Assembly: GCA_965198415.1 (NCBI GenBank) | Contig: CBDAPN010000029.1 | Location: forward strand, 562,545-626,544 | DNA from: Endozoicomonas sp965198415 | GTDB lineage: Bacteria; Pseudomonadota; Gammaproteobacteria; Pseudomonadales; Endozoicomonadaceae | Direction: 5' to 3' | DNA length: 64,000 nucleotides | Made by a program: the position numbers and the translations under genes | Notes under the pieces: generated by a model | Told to the model about the DNA's origin: nothing | The model's database searches: none | Seen by the model: only the letters and a program-made list of their open reading frames with translations | Shown: in pieces, positions 44,537 through 53,102 of the stretch | Position numbering within the stretch: the first letter of the stretch is position 1 | Layout: every line of letters begins with the position of its first letter

Positions 44537-45652
44537 ATGAAACAGCTTCTGGTCTCAATTGTCAGTGATCATATTCTGGCAAGCCTGCTGCCAGCACTGA
44601 AAACGCGTGCGGAATATCACCTGCTTCTGTGTACCGACAAAATGGAACCAAAAGCAGAACGGCTTAAAATGTTGATTTCCGACAAACTGGAAGACTCTGT
44701 TGAAGATATCCGGATTTTAAAGGGCTTTCCTGAAAATGATATTCAACAGATCAAGGAATATGTGGCTTATCTGATCAATTACGCCCGTAAAAAATGGCCT
44801 GACACCGAAACCATCCTGAACATCACCGGTGGCAACAAGTTAATGTCTATTGGTGCCTATCAGGCATCAATAGATTTGGTGGACCAGATTATTTATACCG
44901 ATACCCATCATAACCAATTGCAGGTCATTCATTCCCGGGGTGGCCAGTATGAACCAATCCCTCTTGGCAGCTTGCTGGATGTAGAAACCTATCTGGCGGC
45001 AAACGGCAAGGTTCTGACTGACAGCGAAAGCAGCATTGATTTTCACTGGCAGGAGCGTACAGAGAGCAGGCAGGAGCTGACCTGCTGGCTAGGTGATAAT
45101 ATCCGGTTCCTGGTCACCCCGGAAGGCTCAAGCTTTTTCCGCAATATCAACGCTTTGGCCAGCAAGGCGATTCAGGCAAAAGATGGGTTCTTTGGACGAC
45201 AGCAGCTTTACACTGAACTGCACGGCCCCTGGCGTGAAGCTCTTGAACGGATGAATAATGCGGGTGTTATCCGTTGGCATTACAGCGACCCACTAACTGT
45301 TGTATTCACCAGTCTGGAGAAGGCGAAATATGTAAATGGTGGCTGGCTAGAAGAGTATATCTGGATTAAAGCTACCAGCCTTGGTACAGGAGATGTAATC
45401 GCCAATGCTGAGTTCCGCAATGACGATGACAAATGGAAGGATACGCTGAATGAGATGGATCTTCTGATCTGTCATAACAACCGGCTGCTAATGGTGGAGT
45501 GCAAGACCGCCATGTTTAATAAGGGTCATAAGGATGCCGATGTGCTGAACAAGCTTAGCAATATCGGCCGGGAAGCCGGGGGTATTTTCTGCGATAAATT
45601 ACTGGCCAGCGTGCATGTGCTGGACCAGCTCTGTACACGACATTTTTCATGA
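44537..45652 (+). CDS. card1: Card1/Can2-type CARF nuclease, C-terminus replaced by IS sequence
   Basis: 371 aa as it stands. The N-terminal CARF domain holds LNITGGNKLMSIGAYQ (near residues 94-109). The C-terminal PD-(D/E)XK domain holds GGWLEEYIW (near 268), EMDLLIC (near 304) and VECKT (near 321). Card1/Can2 enzymes are cOA4-activated nucleases degrading DNA and, in some cases, RNA. An IS4-family element inserted at 45629 replaces the last 38 residues with LCTRHFS; the original tail is at 46801-46927 and would give 402 aa. Catalytic residues precede the break, so partial function is possible. Operator copy 7 is 180 bases upstream. Confidence 0.85.
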   Translation: MKQLLVSIVSDHILASLLPALKTRAEYHLLLCTDKMEPKAERLKMLISDKLEDSVEDIRILKGFPENDIQQIKEYVAYLINYARKKWPDTETILNITGGNKLMSIGAYQASIDLVDQIIYTDTHHNQLQVIHSRGGQYEPIPLGSLLDVETYLAANGKVLTDSESSIDFHWQERTESRQELTCWLGDNIRFLVTPEGSSFFRNINALASKAIQAKDGFFGRQQLYTELHGPWREALERMNNAGVIRWHYSDPLTVVFTSLEKAKYVNGGWLEEYIWIKATSLGTGDVIANAEFRNDDDKWKDTLNEMDLLICHNNRLLMVECKTAMFNKGHKDADVLNKLSNIGREAGGIFCDKLLASVHVLDQLCTRHFS

Positions 45653-46800
45653 AGCCTTACTCAGCCAAGGCCTGAAGAAGAGCGATAATATCTTTATAAA
45701 CTCATCAACCCATGTCTCGATATGATCAAAGATTCGCTGGAGGTGATCCAAGCCTGCCCGGAAAAGGGTCTGTGCTTTTCTTCCGTGTGTTTTGATCCTG
45801 ACCGGGTGTTCTTCATTGACATATTCGCCTGTTTTGTAACTCCAACAAAACGCCAGAGCCAGCACCGACAACAGCTTTGAGAGCTTATCTCTGTCTCTCA
45901 GGTGCGTTTCTTCCATGTTGAAGCCGCGACCCTTCAGAGCCTGAAACATGGTTTCGATCTGCCATCTTTGCAAATAGTCGGCAATGGCTGCTGAAGGGTT
46001 CGCGTTGCAAATGACAGCCATCAACTCTTCTCCCTTTCTGGAACCTGCAAGATAAACCATCTGACCCCAGACTTTTCGGGGCTTTTGTATCGCCATACTT
46101 TCACCAATACCCAATGAAAATATTCTGCGAACCGGAAGTTCCCGGTTCTGATGCTTATTGGGAACAAGCGTGTTTACCGGTATACGGATACAGAAAGGCC
46201 AGTCATGGGAAATCAGGTATTTTATCCATCGGCTCCCTTTGAATTCCCTGTCTGCCAGCAACCTCTGTATGGGCTGCTCCGGAAATATTTTCATAAATCG
46301 CTTTAGCAGATCTATTCGCTCCTGAGTGTTTGAACAACCCTTTTTGGGTAACAGTGTCCAGAGTATAGGGATAGCCATGTTTTTGTAATTGATGGCAAGG
46401 TACAGGATGTTGATTTTAAATGCTCCAAACATCCAGTTGGTACGATCCATGCTGAGCATCCAGGCACCTTCTGGTGAAAACAGCCGAGCAATAAGCTGTG
46501 CAAACGTTTCTTCATCAAATGCAACGCCTTTGAAAAATCGCTGAATTCGACGATAGCAGGAAGACGTCTGAGCTGTACCTGGGAAGGTTGTTGCAAGCTC
46601 TGTCCAGTTGACTGTACGACGCTTGATGATTGCCACTATGAGAATAGAAAGTACATCAAGGTGTGACTTGTTCCACTTGAGATAGAGCTTAAACTGTAGG
46701 GTGAGTGAGCTGATGGAATTCATGACTACTTGAAGCGATGGTTTTGACTCCAAGTTTTGTAGCACAGTTTTTGTCAGCTCACTTTTTTGTCGTGTACAGA
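45630..46800 (-). mobile_element. IS4-family insertion sequence, complete
   Basis: Ends are inverted repeats TCTGTACACGAC (45630-45641) and its complement (46789-46800). The 10-bp GCTGGACCAG flanks it on both sides (45619-45628 and 46801-46810) as a target-site duplication. About 1171 bp with one transposase gene. The intact duplication shows this is a recent single insertion. Confidence 0.9.
45647..46723 (-). CDS. IS4-family transposase
   Basis: 358 aa from ATG 46723. The open frame extends to 46885, but that part lies outside the element in displaced card1 sequence, so the internal start is used. DDE motifs: LSMDRTNW, LLADREFKG, and the IS4 signature YLQRWQIETMFQALK (Y-2-R-3-E-6-K). Cut-and-paste transposase. 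Frame is intact, so the element may still be active. Confidence 0.85.
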   Translation of the reverse strand: MNSISSLTLQFKLYLKWNKSHLDVLSILIVAIIKRRTVNWTELATTFPGTAQTSSCYRRIQRFFKGVAFDEETFAQLIARLFSPEGAWMLSMDRTNWMFGAFKINILYLAINYKNMAIPILWTLLPKKGCSNTQERIDLLKRFMKIFPEQPIQRLLADREFKGSRWIKYLISHDWPFCIRIPVNTLVPNKHQNRELPVRRIFSLGIGESMAIQKPRKVWGQMVYLAGSRKGEELMAVICNANPSAAIADYLQRWQIETMFQALKGRGFNMEETHLRDRDKLSKLLSVLALAFCWSYKTGEYVNEEHPVRIKTHGRKAQTLFRAGLDHLQRIFDHIETWVDEFIKILSLFFRPWLSKAS

Positions 46801-46927
46801 GCTGGACCAGTCCAATTTCCATTCGGTAACTGCCAGGGCTGAGAGCAAAGGCATCCAGTACCTGGAACGGGATAAAGTCTCCCATGCTGATACCTGGTTC
46901 CGTCAGTGGTTTGGCGAGCAGAGTTAA
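46801..46927 (+). pseudogene. card1: Displaced 3' end of card1
   Basis: After the right target duplication the card1 frame resumes as LDQSNFHSVTARAESKGIQ and ends DTWFRQWFGEQS at a TAA (46925-46927). Joining at the 10-bp duplication restores an uninterrupted 402-codon gene. No start or promoter of its own. Confidence 0.85.
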
Positions 46928-47297
46928 CTGAAATAGTTTCTTTTTCCAGATTATTGGCCACCTAAAATGATCTTCGGGGTAGTGAAACTACCAAGTATAT
47001 TGATGGGTAATGGGTGGTCAATAATCCGGAAATTCAGCTGAGGGCTGAGTTCCGGGGGGAATCTTTTTTACCGAATCTATGTGTTTTTGATCACTGAGCT
47101 CTCTGCTTTTTGATTGACGTAGTTTTGCTTTATAAAGGGTTGCCAACAACTCTGCTGCTAGTTCCAGTAAATCATCCATATTTTTTTCTTTCTCAGAAAT
47201 AGCTCTGGCAAGTTGCTGGTTGGCTTCAGCCAGTAAAGCCCTGATGTATTGCTTTAGCCAATCTGGATAAAAATCCGGAATCTCAGTATTACTGTTC
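46928..47297 (-). other. Intergenic with a short orphan frame
   Basis: 370 bases without an intact gene. The minus strand carries a coding-like run (DWLKQYIRALLAEANQQLAR, then MDDLLELAAELLATLYKAK at 47179-47018), resembling the coiled N-terminus of a transposase such as IS66 TnpC, but the match is not firm. Probably IS debris. Confidence 0.35.
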
Positions 47298-47715
47298 TGG
47301 TCAAGTAAAACCGGACACTAAAATTTGAAAATTTACGCGCTTCGCTTGTTGGCTACCCACTCCGATGCAAGGTTCACCAGCGAACCTTTCATCGTTTTGA
47401 GCACCTCTACAAAACAACTGCTCGAATCTAACTGGCGTCTCGTCACTATTGGCTGAATGAAGACGCTTAGGGTTGTAATACTTTATGTATGCAGCCACAT
47501 CGCTTTTCATGTGCTTGCGTGTTGGCTGGTGTACCTTAAATAGCCAGTCGTGCTTGAGGCTACCAAAGAAGCGCTCAACCACGGCATTATCCCAGCAAGT
47601 ACCAACATCACCCATGCTGGCTCTCATACCATAGCTTTGCAGCAATTGACGGTAATGCTTGCTGGTATACTGCGACCCTCGATCACTGTGAAATACCAAG
47701 CCTTTAGGCGGATGT
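47298..47715 (-). mobile_element. IS3-family 3' fragment (OrfB end)
   Basis: A 132-codon frame (47699-47301) with VFHSDRGSQYTSKHYRQLL, GDVGTCWDNAVVERFFGSLK and YYNPKRLHS is the integrase-core end of IS3 OrfB (second D and E of DDE). The element end TGGTCAAGTAAAACCGGACA overlaps the stop. The 5' part, including the first Asp and OrfA, is missing; the break near 47715 abuts the toxin-cluster gene. Inactive remnant. Confidence 0.8.
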
Positions 47716-47880
47716 CCTGCAGTTGTCGGCCCGGTTTGATGGGAAACTGGGAGACCTGGCTGCCCAGGCTGCCTGCGCCTAGGGTGTTGGGTGCCACCAC
47801 CAGGGCGATGCGGCCGGTGTAGCCGTAATCCCCCAGTTCGTCGGGCAGTGGCGGGTACTCACTTCTTTTACTATGGGTTC
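47716..47880 (-). pseudogene. Unidentified toxin-cluster gene, cut by the IS3 fragment
   Basis: Open frame containing YPPLPDELGDYGYTGRIALV and TLGAGSLGSQVSQFPIKPG, ending where IS3 sequence starts. The first 60 bases equal positions 1-64. Family not recognised. Confidence 0.4.
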
Positions 47881-47883
47881 AAC

Positions 47884-48231
47884 TTACAACACCAAATGAT
47901 CCTTATTGATATTCTCCGCGCCGCAGGCTGTGAGCAGGGCGATAAAATCTTTCAGACATAAGGTTGCGGAGCCGCCGCCCTGCATGGTGATGGCAAAATG
48001 GTGAACGCCTTTTTTTACCTGATGTTTATAGCCATAGTAAGAGAGGTGGAAGCCTTCATACTCATCCAGAAAATGTTCCAGTGAACTTTCGGCAGCTTCG
48101 CCAAAGGGTTCTACCCGCTCTTCCATATAAGCGCCCAGCTCTTCATTGGCCATGCCCTGTAACAGTACCTGCCAGTATTTCGATTGGTCGGCGGGCGCGG
48201 TGAAGGTAAAGGTGGCAGTCATTTCACTCAT
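47884..48231 (-). CDS. Small conserved protein of the toxin cluster (copy 2)
   Basis: 115 aa, near identical to 65-412 (differences include QVLLQG for QILLQG, ESS for ERS and EGF for EDF). Starts by 4-bp overlap with the 267-aa gene. Function unknown. Confidence 0.7.
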   Translation of the reverse strand: MSEMTATFTFTAPADQSKYWQVLLQGMANEELGAYMEERVEPFGEAAESSLEHFLDEYEGFHLSYYGYKHQVKKGVHHFAITMQGGGSATLCLKDFIALLTACGAENINKDHLVL

Positions 48232-49031
48232 TGACCGGCCTCCTTTGCGGCTTTTTTCGCTTTGGTTTCATCCCATAACTGTTGCAGCCTTGGACAGAGG
48301 TCGTCGTACATCTCGTCCATTTTTTCGGCGAGTAGAGCCAGGAATTTTGGGCGGGTTTGGTTGGGGTCGGGGAAATCTTTTCGAGGTTTGTATTCCACAG
48401 TGCTGGCCAAAAAATTTTCTACAAAATATACAGAAGTCGCTCCAGAATCATTCTCATCTGCATCATTCCTTTCAAAGCAATCATCAGTAATATAATTCCA
48501 TAGGCCCCAGTAATATTTTGGACGATCAATCCATTTTGGCCAATTCCCACACGCCCCTGAATTCAGGAACTTCGAAATACTTGCCTGAATCATCGAAAAT
48601 ACCCTTAAGGGGTCTAATGTAATACTTACTATCTCTTTCTCTCTCCCAACTGGTACACGACTTTTGACTTCTGGCTCAAAAGTTTCAGTCAGAAAGTAAT
48701 CCCAGACCATGAGTTCATATGGCGCTATATGGGGTTCCATAGAGTAATCCCTGAAGTTATCAAAAAGAATTTCTTCAAAACTGGCAGAGCTTCTAAGTTT
48801 TTCCTCTAAGATATAGTCCCATGCGTCATTGGTCTGTAAAGGAAAATAGCTGAAGCGTGCACCATCACTAATGGTGTATCCTTCTAATAACTCACCCGAG
48901 AAAAAGTAATGTTTGATAACGTTCAACTCTTTCCGCCGGAAATTTGCCTTTAGGTCTTTTTCAATACCCTGCCAAAGCCTTTCTCGTTCGGCCTGCCACT
49001 GCGGATCATTCGTAAAACTTAAATCGAGCAT
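48228..49031 (-). CDS. Immunity-like protein, intact (copy 2)
   Basis: 267 aa. Identical in the first 30 residues and the last 45 to the broken gene at 409-1219, divergent between. Acidic, no signal peptide. It follows a toxin C-terminal remnant by 15 bases, as in copy 1. The central divergence with conserved ends suggests recombination between toxin-immunity cassettes. Not matched to a named Imm family. Confidence 0.65.
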   Translation of the reverse strand: MLDLSFTNDPQWQAERERLWQGIEKDLKANFRRKELNVIKHYFFSGELLEGYTISDGARFSYFPLQTNDAWDYILEEKLRSSASFEEILFDNFRDYSMEPHIAPYELMVWDYFLTETFEPEVKSRVPVGREKEIVSITLDPLRVFSMIQASISKFLNSGACGNWPKWIDRPKYYWGLWNYITDDCFERNDADENDSGATSVYFVENFLASTVEYKPRKDFPDPNQTRPKFLALLAEKMDEMYDDLCPRLQQLWDETKAKKAAKEAGQ

Positions 49032-49046
49032 TGTTAATTCTCCTAT

Positions 49047-49282
49047 TTATTTCGCGCCTAACAGTTCCAAAGCATCACCGGCTTCAACAACCTCTAACGA
49101 CTCTAGGCCTGAGAGTAATTGCTTTACATCTGCATACACAATGCGTGCACCGGTATCCACCTTGTTCCCCATATTCACTGAAGCAAATTCTTCCTTTTTC
49201 TGACCTGGTTCGCCCTGCTGAATAGTCTTTGCCATATCGCGCCTAATGGTGTGTTCTGGGTAAACGGCAGCAGCTTTTTCAA
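49047..49282 (-). pseudogene. Toxin C-terminal tail remnant
   Basis: About 75 codons (YPEHTIRRDMAKTIQQGEP to ALELLGAK) match the end of the toxin at 1235-3768. Upstream, the sequence switches to IS1 at 49283. The open frame to 49358 begins in out-of-frame IS1 DNA, so its first 27 residues are not toxin. Confidence 0.75.
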
Positions 49283-49730
49283 AGTCTTGGTCGATCGACG
49301 TCCAAAAGCATGGGCAATTATTCGCTTGAAGCGAGGCCCCCAAGCTTAAAATAGCCAACGTTGATTTTTCTTATTTTCAACGAATGACCACTGTTCATCC
49401 ATCTCACAGAGTATCTCGACCTTGGCATTCTCAAAGGGTAGCTGGGTTACTGTGTATGGGGAGAGTTTTTTAAATGAGAGATAACGGTTGTAGGGCTGAT
49501 TTTAAAGGCTCGACTGATATCCCTCACCCCAGAGCAGTTCATCATATCAATGACGCATTCATGAGTACCTGGTTGCCATTGTTTCGATACTCGAGTTAAA
49601 AGCGCTTGTTGCAGTTACGACATAGGTAACGTTGATGACAGGTATTCGCTTTTCCATTTTTTACGACACCCTCCGTCTTCTGACACTGGATACATGCAAC
49701 GTGAATAACTGCCATACAACAATCAAAACA
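49283..49730 (-). mobile_element. IS1-family remnant
   Basis: Minus strand from 49715 reads MAVIHVACIQCQKTEGVVKN then CHQRYLCRNCNKRF, the zinc-finger start of InsA, then a stop. Further on, EMDEQWSFVENKKNQRWLF and PRFKRIIAHAFGRRSTKTL are InsB. Stops and shifts interrupt both, and the 3' end is cut at the toxin junction. Inactive. Confidence 0.75.
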
Positions 49731-49773
49731 AAAGGACGGGAATATACCAGATCAACAGGTTTGATTCATTACC

Positions 49774-49809
49774 AAAAAAAGGGCTTACATGAATGTAAGC
49801 CCTTTTTTT
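49774..49809. terminator. Bidirectional rho-independent terminator
   Basis: GGGCTTACAT (49781-49790) pairs with ATGTAAGCCC (49793-49802), two-base loop, flanked by A7 on the left and T7 on the right. Ends the ggt transcript on the minus strand. Confidence 0.85.
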
Positions 49810-49913
49810 GCCCGAACATCGGACCGTTTATTTAGCCCCTTATCTTTAAGGCTTGTGGATATCCACTCCCCGCCCTTATTTGGGCCTTGTGTCAAGAATA
49901 ATTGGCCGACCAA

Positions 49914-51656
49914 TCATTGTCCCATTGCAATGCCTTCACGACGGGGGTCGGACGCACCGATCAACTTGCCATCTTTAATCAAGATGGCTTGCAGGCCAGA
50001 GTTCATATCTCGAACGTTGACGCTAAAGCCCATTTTTTCCAAAGGTGCCTGCAGGCTTTCAGCATTGCTGCCTGCTTCAAGCTCATAAACGCCGCTGCGA
50101 TTTTGCACATTCGGTGAATTAATGGCCTGTTGTACCGGGACGCCCCACTCAAGATGGCGAATCAGGGTATTGGCAACATAACCGATGATTCTTGCACCAC
50201 CGGGCGAACCAATGACCATATAGGGCCGGTTATTTTTCATGACAATAATCGGTGACATGGACGAACGTGGACGTTTACCCGGCTCAACGCGATTGGCAAC
50301 AGGTATCCCGTTTTCAACCGCAACAAAGGAGAAGTCCGTCAGCTGGTTGTTGAGCAAAAAGCCATTACTCATCATTCTGGAACCAAAACCATTTTCAATA
50401 CTGCTGGTCATGGAGATCATATTGCCTTCCTGATCCACAATGGAAATGTGGGTCGTGGAGGGCAGCTCCAGCGACTGGTCATCGGCCAGTGCTATTGGTT
50501 TGTCCCAGCGGGGTTGGCCGGGGGAGACCTGCTCCAGTGCGGTGCCTTTTTTAATCAGTTTGGCGCGGTGGGCAAGGTAGTCTTTGTCCAGAAGGCCTTG
50601 GGGCATCGGAACATAGTCGGTGTCGGCAATGTAGCGATTGCGATCAGCAAAGGCCAAGCGTGTTGCGTCGCCTATGATCTGCCAGGCTTGCGGACTCTCT
50701 TTGGGGTAGTTCTCAATGCCTGCATTTTCAATGATGCCGAGAATCTGGTTGACCGTCAGAACGCCGGAACTCGGTGGCCCCATACCGCAGATGTCGTATT
50801 CCCGATAGGGTGAGCAGACCACTGGTCGCTCTTTGGTGCGATAGGCTGTGAAGTCTTCTTTGCTGAGTAGTCCGGGGTTGCCTTTGGCATGCTGAACCTT
50901 TACGGCGATCTCTTTGGCAATGGCACCTTGATAAAAGGCCTCAGCCCCTTGTTTTTGGAGTATTTCCAGCGTGTTCGCATAGGCTGGGTTTTTGATGATG
51001 GTTCCTTCCGTTAATGGCTTGCCTTTGTCATCGAAGAAGTAGCGGCGGGTGTCTGGATAGGTTTTTAACCGGGCTTGATCCAGCTTAATCAGCTCTGCCA
51101 GCCTCGGTGATACAGCAAAGCCCTTTTCAGCCAAAACTTTTGCTGGTTCAAGCAGTTCAGCCCAGGGCTTTTTGCCATAGCGAGTGTGCAGGTCGCCCAT
51201 GAGTTTGACCGTGCCCGGGGTGGCGACAGAGAGACCGCCAACCACAGCATCAAAGAAGGCGAGCGGTTTGCCGTTTTTATCCTGAAACAGCTCCGGGGTT
51301 GCCGCCAGCGGTGCGGTTTCACGGCCATCATAAGTGGTTAGTTTCCCCTGTTTGGCGTCGTAATAGACCAGAAATCCGCCACCGCCAAGACCGGATGACT
51401 GAAGCTCAGTCAAACCCAAAACGGTTTGTGTAGCAATCATCGCATCCACAGCACTGCCACCGGCTTTCAGGATTTTATAGCCAGTCTCAACCGCCAGAGG
51501 GTTTGCTGCTGATATCATAAAGTGTTCAGCGGTCACTGCTGTTTTTGGTTTAAAGCCGGTGCTCGCTTCGGGGGCGACATCCATTGAGCTCTGCAAAGCC
51601 ATCAGGCTAACAGGCAATACCAGCAGCGCCAGTGAAGCCATGAGTTTTTTCAGCAT
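49914..51656 (-). CDS. ggt: Gamma-glutamyltranspeptidase
   Basis: 580 aa, normal length for the periplasmic Ntn-hydrolase. N-terminal signal peptide (LMASLALLVLPVSLMA). The large subunit holds GGGFLVYYD; autoprocessing occurs before the Thr in LPSTTHISIVD (near residue 398), followed by SMTSSIENGFGSR and GSPGGARIIGYV of the small subunit. Cleaves glutathione and transfers gamma-glutamyl groups. Intact; no defence link. Terminator at 49774. Confidence 0.92.
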   Translation of the reverse strand: MLKKLMASLALLVLPVSLMALQSSMDVAPEASTGFKPKTAVTAEHFMISAANPLAVETGYKILKAGGSAVDAMIATQTVLGLTELQSSGLGGGGFLVYYDAKQGKLTTYDGRETAPLAATPELFQDKNGKPLAFFDAVVGGLSVATPGTVKLMGDLHTRYGKKPWAELLEPAKVLAEKGFAVSPRLAELIKLDQARLKTYPDTRRYFFDDKGKPLTEGTIIKNPAYANTLEILQKQGAEAFYQGAIAKEIAVKVQHAKGNPGLLSKEDFTAYRTKERPVVCSPYREYDICGMGPPSSGVLTVNQILGIIENAGIENYPKESPQAWQIIGDATRLAFADRNRYIADTDYVPMPQGLLDKDYLAHRAKLIKKGTALEQVSPGQPRWDKPIALADDQSLELPSTTHISIVDQEGNMISMTSSIENGFGSRMMSNGFLLNNQLTDFSFVAVENGIPVANRVEPGKRPRSSMSPIIVMKNNRPYMVIGSPGGARIIGYVANTLIRHLEWGVPVQQAINSPNVQNRSGVYELEAGSNAESLQAPLEKMGFSVNVRDMNSGLQAILIKDGKLIGASDPRREGIAMGQ

Positions 51657-52125
51657 TGTTTACCTCTCCTCAAATTGACTGTAAATATACAAGCAAAATT
51701 TCCAACAGAAATAAATACCGTTGCCAGATATCCGCTATTGGATGCTGACCATTGTGTTAAAAAATTTGATTTGACTAACAGTAGTCTGACTTAACCGTTA
51801 GCGCACCAATAAATCCATTAAAATTTTGAATAAAAGTACTTTATTATCCTGTCAATGTGTATTTGTTTAGCTGATCAATTGTGTATCTGTTTCGTATACA
51901 CCGTCCTGAGTGACCGTCTAAAAACGTTATTTTCATTAAAAAATGATTTGCGCGCCCTTGCGCTAAGTGATTGCATCACCTATCTATTTCACGATTAGCG
52001 CTGTAATTTACTTTATAACTAAAATAATAATAACTGCCCCTCATATATAAACATCGTCGTCTATAATTGAGTTTCAACTCTTCCCACCTACAGAGTTGAG
52101 CCTTCCTTTTTAATAGGTATAAAAG
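51657..52125. other. Divergent intergenic region
   Basis: About 470 AT-rich bases between ggt (minus) and the next secreted protein (plus). It must hold both promoters. No hairpin with a T-run or clear operator seen. Confidence 0.5.
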
Positions 52126-52740
52126 ATGGTTTATATGAAAAACGTATTTATTATTCCGCTTGTGTTGAGCCTGCTGTTTTCTTATGCATCAACCAGCAGC
52201 GCGGTTCATAGTGTTAGTGACTTTTCTCCATCTGCGGAGCAAGAATTAAGCAGTGTGCTCCCCCCCTCTGAAACTAAAGAATCATACGATGAGGTGTACC
52301 AGAACCAATTTGTACCATTAATTAAAACAATCTCTGTGGTCAGGGACTATTTGGATTTGCTGATTGCCGCACGCCATGCGTTTTTGGAACCTGAGCGGCA
52401 GTATTACATTGATCGAATCAATGCAGATGTGAAGGCTTGGTGTCTATCCATGGGTCTGAAAGAAATTTATGATCTGCCTATAGAGTCCATCCGCAACCCT
52501 CGCGATAAGAACTTAAATGCCATGGATTCAGCGAAAAGAGCAGACGATAGAGTCACCGAAGCAGGTTTGCTCCCAGAATCGCAGGCTTATAAAGTCTTTA
52601 TTGGAAAATACTGGGCTCAAATTCCGTTAGCAGTCATTCAGGAAGCCATTGATCTGATGACTGTACGAGATCATGCAGCGTATTTGCGGATAAATAATTA
52701 CTACAACTTAAGAAGGCAGCTTTCAATGAGTTATCGATAG
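52126..52740 (+). CDS. Secreted protein of unknown function
   Basis: 204 aa; ATG at 52126 or the in-frame ATG at 52135. A signal peptide (FIIPLVLSLLFSYASTSSA) is followed by a helical, charged mature part with one Cys. Resembles small periplasmic all-helical proteins such as secreted chorismate mutases in overall style, but key residues cannot be confirmed. Monocistronic. Confidence 0.6.
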   Translation: MVYMKNVFIIPLVLSLLFSYASTSSAVHSVSDFSPSAEQELSSVLPPSETKESYDEVYQNQFVPLIKTISVVRDYLDLLIAARHAFLEPERQYYIDRINADVKAWCLSMGLKEIYDLPIESIRNPRDKNLNAMDSAKRADDRVTEAGLLPESQAYKVFIGKYWAQIPLAVIQEAIDLMTVRDHAAYLRINNYYNLRRQLSMSYR

Positions 52741-52777
52741 AACCCGTAGCGCGGATATTTCATAGCTCGCGCGAGAC

Positions 52778-52848
52778 TTTGCCACTCTAAAGGGTTTGTG
52801 AGACAGAGCCTGCATCCCGGGGATACAAAAACCTCATGGAGTGGCAAA
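52778..52848. repeat. Long imperfect hairpin
   Basis: TTTGCCACTC (52778-52787) pairs with GAGTGGCAAA (52839-52848); inside, ATCCC faces GGGGAT. No T-run. Could be a MITE or a structured 3' end. The remaining 250 bases to tldD show no gene. Confidence 0.5.
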
Positions 52849-53102
52849 GAACACAGGAAAACGGGAGTATATTTAGGAAATACCGGGTTAGAGCCTGCGC
52901 TGGGCGGCATGGTCGATGTGTCGTCTGGTCGATGACAACGCTCTGCGGGCAAGTTAACGGGTCCATGGTGCTATTTTTGCACAGCATGTTAACACTCCGT
53001 TTGACACCGGCTCAATGCAAGTATTTCCACAAAATCCTTGAGTTCCTCGGTTTGAGAAGAGTAGGCTTGCAAGAAGAATAAGTCAGAGTGTAGCCATTAT
53101 TT

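Noticed and set aside
46723..46885. Upstream extension of the IS4 transposase frame
   Set aside because: The part beyond 46800 lies outside the element's inverted repeat, in displaced card1 sequence.
49880..49900. CCTTGTG near ggt as another island operator
   Set aside because: Only one half-site; the other arm and spacing are absent.
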